DNA of 64,000 nucleotides from Elymus sibiricus (Eukaryota > Streptophyta > Magnoliopsida > Poales > Poaceae), in NCBI GenBank assembly GCA_039707655.1, contig CM077671.1:302932509-302996508 (forward strand). The letters are read 5' to 3'. The translations under genes were made by a program, and so were the position numbers. The notes beneath the pieces were generated by a model. The model had not been told where the DNA came from and did not search any database. It saw only the letters and a list, made by a program, of their open reading frames with translations. Positions 43,997 to 55,997 of this stretch are shown here, piece by piece. Every line of letters begins with the position of its first letter. Position 1 is the stretch's first letter.

Positions 43997-44692
43997 TCAA
44001 GTGGTGTCATCTTTAATGCTCATTCCATAAGTAGCCCTCATGACAGATTCATAAGGTGGTTTAATTATCTTCCTAGGGAAGTGTTCCATCCCTTTCTTTA
44101 ATGGGAATTGGAATCTTATGTTTTCCTCTTTCATATCAATAATGGCACCTATAGTTTGTAAGAAAGGTCTTCCAAGTATAATTGGACAAGACGGATTGCA
44201 TTCAATATCAAGCACAATGAAATCTATAGTCACATAATTTCTATTTGCAATAATAATCACATCATTTATTCTACCTAAAGGTTTCTTAATGGTAGAATCC
44301 GCAAGATGCAAGTTATGGGGACAATCTTGAATATCAGTGAGACCTAGCACATCACAAAGAGTTTTAGGTATTGTTGAAACACTAGCACCAAGGTCACACA
44401 AAGCATTACATTCATATTCTTTAATCTTTATTTTGATAGTAGGTTCCCATTCATCATGCAATTTTCTAGGTATTGAAACTTCTAGTTCAAATTTCTCATC
44501 ATAAGCTTTAATCATCGCTTCTACTATATGTTTAGTGAAAGTCTTATTTTGTTCATAAGCATTGGGTGAGATAATAACGGATTGCAACAAGGAAATACAT
44601 TCTATTAAAGTGCAACTTTCATAATTAAAGTCCTTGTAATCCAAACCCACTTTTTTCAATTTTTTCATTAGAATCATCACCCTCCGAGTCAA
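43997..44692 (-). pseudogene. Retroviral-type aspartic protease (Athila)
   Basis: In a 231-residue open frame the active-site region reads ALCDLGASVSTIP (Asp-Leu-Gly-Ala, as is common in Athila-type proteases), with the second hallmark PIILGRPFLQTIGAIIDM. An upstream KLHDEW/TIKIKIKEYECNALC block is also typical. The frame is continuous, but the enzyme domains that normally follow in pol are absent. Confidence 0.7.
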
Positions 44693-46035
44693 CGGGATGC
44701 CTTCTAGCTAAAGTTGACTCATATCCGGTCCCATTATCATCTACTTTCAGATTAGTAAACAAAGAATCAATAGGAACAGTACCAATCATTTTAAGATCTT
44801 CATCATGATTACGGTAAAAACGGGTGGAAGAGCCTTTTCTAAGAATTCTCACTTGGCTCTCAACCTCACGGTCCTCTCCTTACTATCATTAATAGATATT
44901 TGGATAGATTTAATAGTTTCACTAATATCATGCTTGGGTGGAATTTTTTTTATTTTGAAGAGTTTCCACATCAAGAGCAATTATATCCATGTTCCTAGCC
45001 AAATCATCAACTTTATGCAGCTTTTCTTCTACCATAGTATTAAAAATCTTTTTGAGAACTAATAAATTCTTTAATGGTATTCTCAAGATCAGAGGATATC
45101 CTATTATTATTTGTAGAAGAATTTCCATAATTATTAGAAAAATTACCGGGATACGGTCTAGCATTGAAATTTCCTCTATAAGCCTTGTGGTTGAAATTGT
45201 TTTGCAAGATAAAGTTCACATCAATAGCATCATCATTTTTTTAAATCAAGGTAGACAAAGGCACATCATTGGGATCAACATGAGCATTTTTACTAGCAAC
45301 CATTTTCATAAGAGCATCCACTTTTTCACTCAAAGTAGTGATTTCTTCGACATAATTTACCTTCTTACCAATTGGAGATCTCTCAGTATGCCATTGAGAA
45401 TAATTTGTCATGATGTTGTCTAGAAGTTTGGTGGCCTCTCCTAATGTCACCTCCATGAACGTACCACCTACAGCAGAATCTAGAAGATTTCAGACACAAA
45501 GTTTAGTCCAGCATAGAAATTTTGTATGATCATCCATAAGTTCAAGCCATGAGTACGTGGGGCAATTTTTAATCATCAATTTCATCATGTCCCAAGCTTG
45601 TGCAACATGTTCATGTTCATGTTGTTTAAAATTCATTATTTGATTCATAAGGCAAATGATCTTAGTAGGAGGAAAATACTTGGTAATGAAAGCATCTTTA
45701 CATTTATCCCATGTTCCAATACTACTGCGCGGTAAAGATGAAAACTAAGCCTTGGCTTTATCTCTTAGTGATTAAAAAGGAAATAATTTTAATTTGAGCA
45801 CATCATTACCCATATCCTTTTTCTTTTGCATATCACATAATTCAACAAAGGTATTGAGATGCACAGCCGGATCCTCATTAGGACTTCCGAAAAATTGTTC
45901 TTTCATCACAAGATTTAGCAATGCACCAATAATATCATAAAACTTCGCACTAGTGGCGGCTGGTATAGGAGTACTAATAAAATCATTGTTATTAGTATTT
46001 GAGAAGTCACACAACTTGGTATTATCTTGAGACAT
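44693..46035 (-). pseudogene. gag (Athila), broken
   Basis: It begins MSQDNTKLCDFSN at 46035. Gag words include GSPNEDPAVHLNTFVELCD, then LFPF followed by a TAA near 45,772, then SLRDKAKA and SSLPRSSIGTWD in the continuing frame. MEVTLGEATKLLDNIMTNYSQWHTE (from 45,456) and the C-terminal VDDLARNMDIIALDVETL follow. Several stops and frame changes separate these pieces. Confidence 0.7.
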
Positions 46036-46256
46036 GGTGACCAAGCAAGCAAAGTAACAAGCAATGCAAGTAAACTGGCAAGTAAAGCAAGAAACAAGTA
46101 AACTAGCAAAGGTAAATATTTTTGTATTTTTAAAATTTTTCTAGAAAGAAAAATATAACAGCAAATAAAAATTAGAAAAGGTGAATGATAATTGGTGAGA
46201 AGGTACTTGATAGTAAGTTGGTGATACTCCCCGGCAACAGCGCCAGAAATCCTTCA

Positions 46257-47847
46257 TGATACTTGTGATTTGCGTTGGGTTTTCTCCGAAGAGGAGGGGA
46301 TGATGCAGCACATTATAGATAAGTATTTCCCTCAGTGAGAACCATGGTTATCTAACCAATAGGAGGACCACACAACTCCCGTCTTCAGTGCCTACACACA
46401 AAAGAGCAAACACTTGCACCCAACGCGGGCAAGAGGGTTGTCAATCCCCTTGAACTCGTTAGTTGCAAGCAAATGAGTAGTGTAGATGATAGTTGATAAT
46501 TATAAATTGCAAAATAAAATAAAACAAATAAATGGCAACAATATAATAATAGCGTTTGTAAATTTATATGTGAATAGACCCGGGGGGCATAGTGTTCGCT
46601 AGAGGATTCTCTCTTAAATAAAGCATCTGGTGGGTAAAGAAATTACTGTTGGACAATTGTTAGAAAAGCACATAGTTATGCAATATTTATTCACGGAAAT
46701 GATCATATGTATATAGGCATCACGTCCATAAACAAGTAGACTAACTCCTGCCTGCATCTATTACTATTACTCCACTTCGAGAGCGTTATATGCTTGCCTC
46801 TCTAGGTATATAGTTCATGCAAACAGAGTAATGCTTGGAGAACGATGACATGATGTAGACAAACTAAACTCTATTAATATGAATGAAGCCCATCGTTTTA
46901 TCCTTAGTAGTAGTAATACAAATACGTGTCTTGTCCCCTACTATGTCACTGGGATATAGAGCACCGCAAGATTGAACCCACTACAACGCACCCCTCTAAC
47001 TGAAGATAAACCAATCTAGTTGGCCAAACTAAACCGATAAATTAGAGAGATTTACGAAGCTATGATGATCATGCAAATAAGAATCAAATAAGTATTCAGA
47101 GGATACTCAAATCTTTTATCATAAATAGTCTGAACATAAACCCACAATTCATCGGATCCCAACAAACACACCGCAAAAGAAGATTACATCGAATAGATCA
47201 CCGCGAAGATCGTGATGAACTTTGTATTGTAGATCAAAGAGAGAGAAGAAGCCAACTGGGTACTAGTTATGGACACACAGGTCTGTGGTGGACTACTCAC
47301 ACATCACCATGGGAGAAGCAAGGATGATGAAGAGGCCCTCCGTGATCGATCCCCCCTCTGGTAGGGCACCGTAAAAGGGCTCCAGATGAGATCGCGGCAG
47401 AACAAAGACTTGCGGTGGTGGAAAAAGTGTTTCGGGAGCTCCCTTAGGGTTTTTGGAATATATGTGAATTTATAGGCCAGGGTATGGGGTCAGGAGAACT
47501 GGGGGCGGCCACAAGCTAGTCGGGCGTGCTGACCCCCCCCCCCCTTGGCGCGCACTGTTGGCTTGTGGGGCCCTTGTGCGGCCTCCGGTCTTCTCCCGAA
47601 GCTTCCAGGTATTCTTTTGGTCCAGAAAAAATCATAAAAAAGTTTCGTGGCAATTGGCTTCGTTTGGTAGTGTAAACCTGAAAAGGCAAAAACATGTAGA
47701 AATCAGCAACTCGCACTTGGCACTGGGTTAACGGGTTAGTGATAAAAAATAATATGAATCAGCAAATAAATGCCCAAAAAGTGTCCTAGAATGATAATAT
47801 TATAGCATGGAACAATCAAAAATTATAGATACATTGGAGACGTATCA
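46257..47847 (-). repeat. Athila-type LTR (C), 5' LTR of the nested element
   Basis: It starts TGATACTTGTGATTTGCG and ends ACGTATCA on the plus strand. A minus-strand TATA (CCTATAAATTCAC) lies at about 47,468-47,480. On the minus strand the primer site follows the LTR after a few bases. Confidence 0.85.
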
Positions 47848-47852
47848 CAGAC

Positions 47853-50800
47853 GTATTAGCATCCCCAAACTTAATTCCCGCTCGTCCTCGAGTAGGGAAA
47901 TGATAAAACCAGAATTTTTTATGTGACATGCTACCCAACATGTAATCTGTTTTTAAGTATGATCATTTGAGAAACGATGAAATAATTAATATCAACATAA
48001 TAATATCCATTAGCATAAATAACATAATCATTACTTCTCAAAATATATGATCCCTAATGAATTTTATCCCCTTATCATATTAAGCATGGCATGCCTTCGT
48101 CTTCACCGCATATGTATAAATCATGAGCACCCCGGTGTCAGACCAGGCAATCGGATCGTACTTCTAACGTGCTTCAGCATTTTCAACTTCACGCAATACA
48201 TGAGCGTGAACCATGGATATAGCATATGGGTGGAATAGAGTATTGTGGTAGATATCAAAGGAGTCATAGTGGAAAAGAAAGTCTCACATCAACCTGGCGG
48301 ATCAACGGGCTATGCAGATGCCCATCAATCGATATCAATGCAAGGAGTAGGGATTGCCTTGCAACGGATACACTAGAGCTATAAGTGTATGAAAGCTCAA
48401 CGGAAGCTAAGTGTGTGTGCATCAAACTTGCTTGCTCATGAAGACCTCGGTCATTTGAGGAAGCCCATAATCGGAATATACAAGCCAAGTTCTATAATGA
48501 AAAATTCCCAGTAGCATATAAAAATGACAACTCAGGAGACTCTCTATATGAAGAACATGGTGCCACTTTGAGGCACAAATGTGGTAAATGGATAGTAATA
48601 CTGCCCCTTCTCTCTTTTCTCTCATTTTTTTTTCATGGTCGGCTTTTCTTTTTTCGCCTCCCCCATTTCTTTTTTTTATTTTTATTTTTCTTCCGGAGTC
48701 TCATCCCGACTTGTGGGGGAATCATCGTCTCTATCATCCTTTCCCCATTGGGAAAGTGCTCTAATAATGATGATCATCACACTTTTATTTACTTACAACT
48801 CAATATTACGACTCAACATTAAACGATATAACTCCATATGAATGCCTCTGGCAGTGTACCAGGATGTGCAATGATCTAGCGTAACATGTAGACAATGATG
48901 AACGGTGGCTTTGACACAAATACTATGTCAGCTATATGATTATGCAAAGCAATATGATGATGTACACACAAGTCATGTGACAGAACACTGGAAGTTGCAT
49001 GGCAATATATCTCGGAATGGCTAAGGAAATGCCATGGTAGGTAGGTATGTCGGTTGAGGAAGATATAGTGGCTTATGTGTGACAGAGCGTATCATATCAT
49101 GGGGTTTGGATGCACCGACGAAGGCCGCACCGACTCTCAAGGTGAGAATGGGCAATGCACGGTACCGAAGAGGCTAGCAATTACGGAAAGGTGAGAGTGC
49201 GTATATCCATGGATTCACATTAGTCATAAAGAACTCACATACTTATTGTAAAGCCTTATTACCTCTCTCGAAGCAAAGTACTACCGCATACCCCTAGAGA
49301 TGAGGTTGGTAGGAGTTAACCATCGCGCGCCCCCGATTCAAACAACACGATAGGATTTCATTTCATACATAAAAATGCTCACACATCATCACCACGCCAC
49401 GGTTAATACTTAGATGAATAAAAAAATAACAAGCTTTAATTACCGATAATTCTATTAACCAACAATCATGTACTCATGCCCTTTCATATTACTACATCAA
49501 TATAATCAACTCATGTTTCTTCTTTAGTGAGCTACATGAAAGTTTTTATTATATCCCCCTTGAATACCTATCCTTTTTGGGATAAACTTATAACTCATGC
49601 CATTTACCATTCCTATTTCTTACGTGAAACATGAAAGTTCAATTATTTCTACAAAATCTAAATGCCGCCGTGCTCTAAAAGATATAAGTGAAGCACTAGA
49701 GCAACTGCCTAGCTCAAAAGATATAAGTGAAGCATATAAAGCATTCTAACAAATTATCATGACCACGTGTCTCTCTCAAATACGTGTGTCCAGCAAACAA
49801 TGATTGTGGAAAACTAAAACAAAAACAAAATATAACACACGACGCTCCAAGCAAAACACATATCATGTGATAAATAAAAATATAGCTCCAAGTGACATAC
49901 CGATAGATTGGAGACGAAAGAGGGGATGCCTTCCGAGGCATCCCCAAGCTTAGACGCTTGGGTCTTCCTTGAATATTACCTTGGGTTTCCTTGGGAATCC
50001 CAAATCTTAGGGTCTTGCCGCTCCTTATTCCTTCATCCATCGTTCTCTCACCCAAAACTTGAAAACTTCAGCACATAAAACTCAACAAAACCTCGTGAGA
50101 TCCGTTAGTATAATAGACATATCAAATACTTTAGGTACTGTTATAAAATGATTCATATTTAGTTATTTCATAATAGGTACTATATCCTAACTTCTCCATG
50201 TCTTATACCCCCGATACAATCCATAGCATCATCAAAACAAGCAAACTATGCAAGGAAAAAAACAGAATATGTCTAAAACATAACAATCTATAAAGATCTG
50301 TGGCAAAACCATACTTCTGTAACTCCGAAAAATTCTTAACAATTAGGGAAACCTGGGAAATTTGTATACCTATACTGTGTAAAAACTTCAGATCAAAAAT
50401 ACGTTCCAGTAAAATCAGAGAAATTCTGCATTGGACGTAAAAGTTTCTGTTTTTGGACCGTATTAATTCTACTATCTTCAAAATTATCCCAAAGGCTTTA
50501 CTTGGCACAAACACTAATTTAAACATAAAAACACAATCATTATAGTAGCAATAATCATTTCAACACACCAAAACAAAAAGTAAAACAAATATTTAAAGAT
50601 AACTATTGGGTTGCCTCCCAACAAGCGCTATTGTTTTATGCCCCTAGCTAGGCTTAATGCATAGTATCAAGTGTTGCAATCCTTCTTATCATCCTTTAGA
50701 GATAATTGATCCAAATATTTCCTTAATAAATATTTTCTCATGAACCCCTTTTGTAATTCCCTTAGCAATCCATTAAAATTTATTACAAGCATTGTAATGA

Positions 50801-51600
50801 AGAGCTTCAATTAATTCCTCATGAGGGGCTCTCCTTCTCATATTCACTCCGAAACCTTCATATCAATAGATTATAGTATACGCATCATGTCCTTGTCAGG
50901 AAGGATTTCCTCTATGGGAGGATACTCAAAGTTTATTTTGTAAAACACGAAGATTTCCCTAGCTTCTCGGATTATGTAATCAAATTCTCGCATACGGATA
51001 ATGGTGACTACCTTCTTAATTTTAGGATCATGGATATTATGTAGTACTAAAAACACCTTTTGTAGAAGAGGTTGCATATGAACAGATTGCCTTTCCAATT
51101 TAGTTACTAGCATAGCAATAGCATCAACATAGGAATTTTTCATGTCGAGGATAAATCCCCTAATAATTGGTATGACTCTAGAACACTCACATAATTCTTG
51201 AATAACATCCTTTCCAATGATGTTACCACTACCCACATGATAGATTTTTCTTTTTAACCATGGTGGGTCTTCAGTTTGAGGAACTTGATTTTTAGGAGGA
51301 TCATGATTAGAATCAAAAGACTTAGGTTCTTCCTCATAAGATTCACTAGCACTCTTAGCAATAACCTTTTCAATCTTAGACATGATAGCAACTTCAGACA
51401 AGCAAGCAAGCGAGTAGACTAACAAGTAAACTAGATAACTAAGCAAACAAGCAAATAGAAATATTTTTGTATTTTTTATTTTTATATGAAGTAAAATATA
51501 TCAGCAAATAAAAAGTAGAATGAGTGAATGATAATTTATGTGTAGGGACCTGACGAGAACTTGATGATCTCTCCCCGGCAATGGCACCAGAAATTCTTCC
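47853..51600 (-). mobile_element. Internal region of the outer Athila-type element (no gag-pol)
   Basis: After the last six bases of LTR A (47,853-47,858) comes the polypurine end, then about 3 kb of non-coding 3' region like that of the nested element. Then come one unrecognised ORF (51,383-50,871) and a primer site (TGGTGCCATTGCCGGGGAG) next to LTR D. No gag, protease, RT or integrase is present in its ~3.7 kb, so it is a fully non-autonomous derivative. Confidence 0.75.
50871..51383 (-). CDS. Unrecognised 170-residue ORF of the non-autonomous Athila-type element
   Basis: It starts MSKIEKVIAKSASESYEEEP in the place where gag would start, soon after the primer site. I do not recognise the family. 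The N-terminus is acidic and Ser-rich; then VGSGNIIGKDVIQE, a Leu/Met-rich helical stretch (MLVTKLERQSVHMQPLLQKV) and IIREAREIFVFYKINFEYPPIEEIL. The same protein is encoded, with one stop, at 37,904-37,314, where it extends further (EGFRVIVRRRVPREELIEAL). No zinc knuckle or protease motif is seen. A longer frame to 51,446 exists but its extra residues are leader. Confidence 0.5.
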   Translation of the reverse strand: MSKIEKVIAKSASESYEEEPKSFDSNHDPPKNQVPQTEDPPWLKRKIYHVGSGNIIGKDVIQELCECSRVIPIIRGFILDMKNSYVDAIAMLVTKLERQSVHMQPLLQKVFLVLHNIHDPKIKKVVTIIRMREFDYIIREAREIFVFYKINFEYPPIEEILPDKDMMRIL

Positions 51601-53146
51601 TGCTACTTGTGAGCTGCGTTGGGATTTTTCCCGAAGAGGAGAGGAGATGCAACACAGTAGAGATAAGTATTTCCCTCAATGAGAACCGATGTTATCGAAC
51701 CAATAGGAGAACCAAGCAAATTCCTTTCAACACCACCTACACACACACAAAACCAAACACTTGCACCCAACGCGGCAAGAGGGTTGTCAAGCCCCTTGAA
51801 CTCGTTATTTGCAATGATTAAATCTTGATAGAATAGATATTGCAAAAGAAAAACAAAATAAAATTAAATAAAATGCAGCAAGGTATTTTTCGAGTTTTTG
51901 TATTTATGTTTATGTAGACCCAGGGCCATAGTGTTCGCTAGAGGCTTCTCTCTTGAAAGTAGCATACGGTGGGTAGACAAATGACTGTTGGGCAATTGAT
52001 AGAATTGCACATAGTTATGACATGTTATTCACGGCAATGATCATGTATATAGGTATGACGTCCATAAACAAGTAGACCGAAACGATTTTGCATCTACTAC
52101 AATTACTCCACTTCGAGAGTGCTTCTATGCTTGCCTCTCTAGGTATTAAGTTCATAACAAACAGAGTATTGCTTGGAGCAAGGTGACATCATGTAGACAA
52201 AATATGACAAGAAATATGTTCAGATCCCATCGTTTTATACTTAATGGTAACAATACAAATACGTGTCATGTCCCCTTATGTCACAAGGATGTAGAGCACC
52301 GCAAGATTGAACCCACTAAAACGCACCACCCCCACTGAAGATAAATCAATCTAGTTGGCCAAACCAAACCGACAGACCGGAGCGAAATATGAAGCTATAA
52401 TAATCATGCATAAAAGAATTCACAGAAGACTCAATTATGAATAATCTGATCATAAACCCACAATTCATCGGATCCCAACATACACACCACAAAAGAAGAT
52501 TATATCGGATAGATCCGCGGGAATCACTGTGAACTTTGTATTGAAGATCAAAGAGAGAGAAGAAACCATCTAGGTACTATCTATGGACCCGTAGGTCTGT
52601 GGTGGACTACTCACGCATCATCATGGAGGCAGCAAGTTTGATGTAGATGGCCTCCATGGTCGATTCCCCCTCCGGCAGAGTACCTGAAAAGGTCTCCAGA
52701 TGGCCTCCCGTCAAAACAGAGGCTTGCGGTGGCAGAAAAAGTGTTTCGGGTGGCGCTCTGTTGGTTTCCCGATTTTAGAGAATTTATGGAGGCGGAATTA
52801 GGTCAGACGGGGCCACGAGGGGCCCACAAGGCAACAGGGTGCGCCTGCCCCCTCGGCGCGCCCTGTTGCCTTGTCGTCTCCTCGTCTGGCTTCTGGACTC
52901 CTCCCGTAGCTCCTTGGGACTCTTTTGTCCAGAAAAAAATTGTTAAAAAGTTTCATAGCGTTTGGACTTCGTTTGGTACAAATTTCCTGGAAAACCAAAA
53001 ATAGGCAAAAAACAGCAACTGGCACTTGGCACTGGGTTAATAGGTTAGTTCGCAAAAATGATATAAAATAGCATATAAAGTATCCTAGATTGATAATACA
53101 ATAGCATGGAACAATCAAAAATTATAGATACGTTGGAGACGTATCG
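51601..53146 (-). repeat. Athila-type LTR (D), 5' LTR of the outer element
   Basis: It starts TGCTACTTGTGAGCTGCG and ends ACGTATCG, the final A apparently mutated to G. It is closest to LTR A (both have AAAGGTCTCCAGATGGCCTC). Confidence 0.8.
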
Positions 53147-53804
53147 TCAGTGACAGGGGTTCTACTCGTTCTAGGAGGACTTATTTACCATATTATATTC
53201 CGTGTTTTCCACGGGAGCTGCAAGCTCCTATAATAGAAAAATTACAAAAGAAATCAAACTACTTAGCTTAGTACTTTGTTTTCGGAGATTTCGATTACTC
53301 GGAAAAAAGGAGAAGTCTTTGTTAGAACATGGTGCTCCATATATGGGCTCAAGTTCTGCTATAGTGTATCCTACAAAATTAGCTACGGAATATTCAATTG
53401 ATTATAAACTAAATTATGAAGTTAGTAAGCATGCCTTTTCAGGAAATGACGAAGAGGACCCTCCAGAACATCTCATGATCTTGATACGTTATTGGAAACA
53501 TTATAGAATCAAAGATGTGCCCAAAGTATTTATCTTATTAAAACTCTTCAAGTTTTCTCTAAAGGATAAGGCCCGACAATGGTATAATAGAGTGCAATAT
53601 TGTAGCATTACCATTTGGAAGATATGTGCACATAAATTCATGGCTACAATTTTCCCTTGCTCAAAGATCAAAACTCCAAAAAGATTTATCTTCTTTTTCT
53701 GAGGAATTCGGAGCAAGCTTATATCAAGCTTGGGGAGATATTCCAAACTTTTGAACCTCTATACTAATCATGATTTTGCTGAATATATTATACTTCACAT
53801 ATTT
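53147..53804 (+). pseudogene. Athila gag fragment, left piece
   Basis: The plus strand encodes a gag core: HAFSGNDEEDPPEHLMIL, LLKLFKFSLKDKARQWYN, ITIWKICAHKFMATIFP. A frame change near 53,670 moves the rest (KDLSSFSEEFGASLYQAWGD) to another frame. The copia insertion cuts the gene at 53804; it resumes at 63,513. LTR D adjoins its left side, so most of this element is missing. Confidence 0.7.
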
Positions 53805-55997
53805 TGTAGGGGAACGCAGCAGAAAACAAAAATTTCCGACCTACGCACCAGCCCAGGATCACTATGGAGACAGCATACAAGGTTTGATCTTTTTCGTTAC
53901 CGACTCGTAGCGCAGCGGAAGTAGAGTCGATGACGATCGGCGGTGCAGATCCCCGCAGCTAGGATTTACAACCTCCCAACCGCGAGGATGTATACCCTCA
54001 TCTGCCCCGCGGACAGCCCTCCGGGGGGCGGTCGCACAGTCCCCCGAACGGTGTCGCGGACAGCCCTTCGGGAGGACCTCCGAAACTCGGACTGTCACTC
54101 GGACAGCCCTTCGGGAGGACCTCCAAAACTCAGACGGTCACACGGACAGCCCTTCGGGAGGCACTCTCGAACTAAGACCGAAACTACGATCTCTCTACAG
54201 AGTTGCACACATACGGTATCATCTATCCGGCAGGGATTCGCCGTCCAGAACTAGTTCCCACCGGAACCCAGACAGCCTTTCGGCTTTACGAAACTATTTC
54301 GTGGGAGGGAGAGAAGAAAGGCAGATCATGCATGCGATGTGTGTGAGAGTTGGAGTGAGGATGGATAGCTCCTCTCCACCTCCTTATATAGTGGTGGAAG
54401 GGGTGAGGGGGGCTGAAATTCAGCCCACTAAACATGCACCCACCAAACAAGGAAAACATGTTCCCACCAAACATGGAGAAAACATGTTCCCTTGTCCATG
54501 GTGTTCCCCCATGGGGCCCCACCTTCCTCCCAACACTCTCCACCATTTGTGGGGGCTGCCTCCCACCATGGGGGGCCCCCCAAACACTTTGTCCAGCCAC
54601 AAGGGGGTTGTCCCCTAAAGGGGGTGCCCCCAAAAACAGCCCAAAAACAGCCCCCACGATCCGTGGGATCTTGTCCCCTCTCGCTGGGACAAGATGTTTT
54701 CCGAAACTATTTCTTCTGAAAAATTCCAGAAGGTCCCAGAACATTTCCGGCACCCTCTAAAATTATCTGGACTCGCTCCGGAACATTTCCGGTATGGTGG
54801 TTTAATTTAAAACCATCTTCGTTTACCCGGTAAACAATTCCGGCAGCTCCGAAAACCTTTTTCGGTTTTTTCTCCGAAAAAATTCCAGAAATTACCAGAC
54901 CAATCTGGCAACCTCCAAAACATTCCCGGTGCTTGCCGAAACCTTTTTGGATCAATGGTTTTATCCGAAACAACTTTTCGGTTTTACCAAAACTTTTTCG
55001 GTGTTCTCTCCGGAACTTTTCCGTTGTCTCCGAAACTTTTCCAGTGACTTTCTCCCAGACTCCTTGTCTAGTATTCAGCAGATAGATGACCCTTAAGCGT
55101 GTGACCCTATAGGTTCGGTGAAGTATAGACATGACCCGGAACCCCTTCCGATCAATGATCAACATCGGAGCCATGGACACCCATATTGATCCCTATACCC
55201 ACACGAATGAATATTCGAGTGAACCTCCAGTTGCCGTGTGCTATTCCTGTTGCTTCGCAATATGTTACAAATACCCGAGGTGAGACATGTAGGCATCCCC
55301 GTGGATCAACAACTTGTCCACTATGCCAGTTACCTCGTTACCGGTATTGTTCTCTTTTCTCGTTCCCGTGTTCCGGCATCCCTGTGATCAAATCACCCTG
55401 TGTCTGGCCAGACGATGATGGATACCGTAACACCGAGAGGGCCCAGAGATATCTCTCCATCGTCAGAGGTGCAAATCCCAATCTTGAGCTATCAAGTCAC
55501 TTGACATACTTTTCCATGAACCCGTAAGCCGCCGTAATAGCCACCCATTTACGGATGACGTTTAACAAACCCCAAAGTTCATGAAGCAAGCATGAAGAAA
55601 CTCGATACTCTCATGGTCTAAGGAATTATACAAACATTAACTTCTCTTTGTTATTAACCATAAACTTATGACGAATGTATCTCATAGCATAACATCAATT
55701 CGGGTCGATTCAACACAAGTGTTCTACCAACAATTGTGCCCTCAAAATTGCCGGCATAGCCATGCCCATGATCAGGAAAATAGGATCATCATGCAATACT
55801 TGAGCCAGTCTTAGAGGCCAGAATAGGAATACAATTTACCGTTTATTATTCCACACGTGCATATGAGTCTTCCTTCAAGCCTCGTGGTTATTGTAGACTC
55901 GAGAACCATAGCAGTTATAGCATGGAACATAAACCTAATTATGAACAGGGAGATAATCAATAACATTTATTATTGCCTCTAGGGCATATCTCCTACA
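53805..55997 (-). repeat. 3' LTR of the copia element
   Basis: A minus-strand TATA (CTATATAAGG) lies at about 54,390. To its left, in the transcribed part, a ~50-bp minisatellite with CGGACAGCCCTTCGGGAGG stands at about 54,010-54,165. To its right, in the upstream part, TTCC and GAA words abound (54,700-55,050). Confidence 0.9.

Larger units (their letters stand above)
39601..47847 (-). mobile_element. Athila-lineage gypsy element with gag-protease only, nested in LTR A
   Basis: Its LTRs are 39601-41207 and 46257-47847. The flanks gagac (39596-39600) and cagac (47848-47852) look like a 5-bp target duplication with one change. The minus strand has a primer site (TGGCGCTGTTGCCGGGGA, tRNA-Asp type as in many Athila elements), degenerate gag and a protease, then about 2.8 kb without coding sequence, then the polypurine end AAGCTTGGGGATGC before the 3' LTR. 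There is no RT, RNase H or integrase, so it depends on another element. In a 400-bp sample the two LTRs differ at roughly one base in ten, so it is old. Confidence 0.8.
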
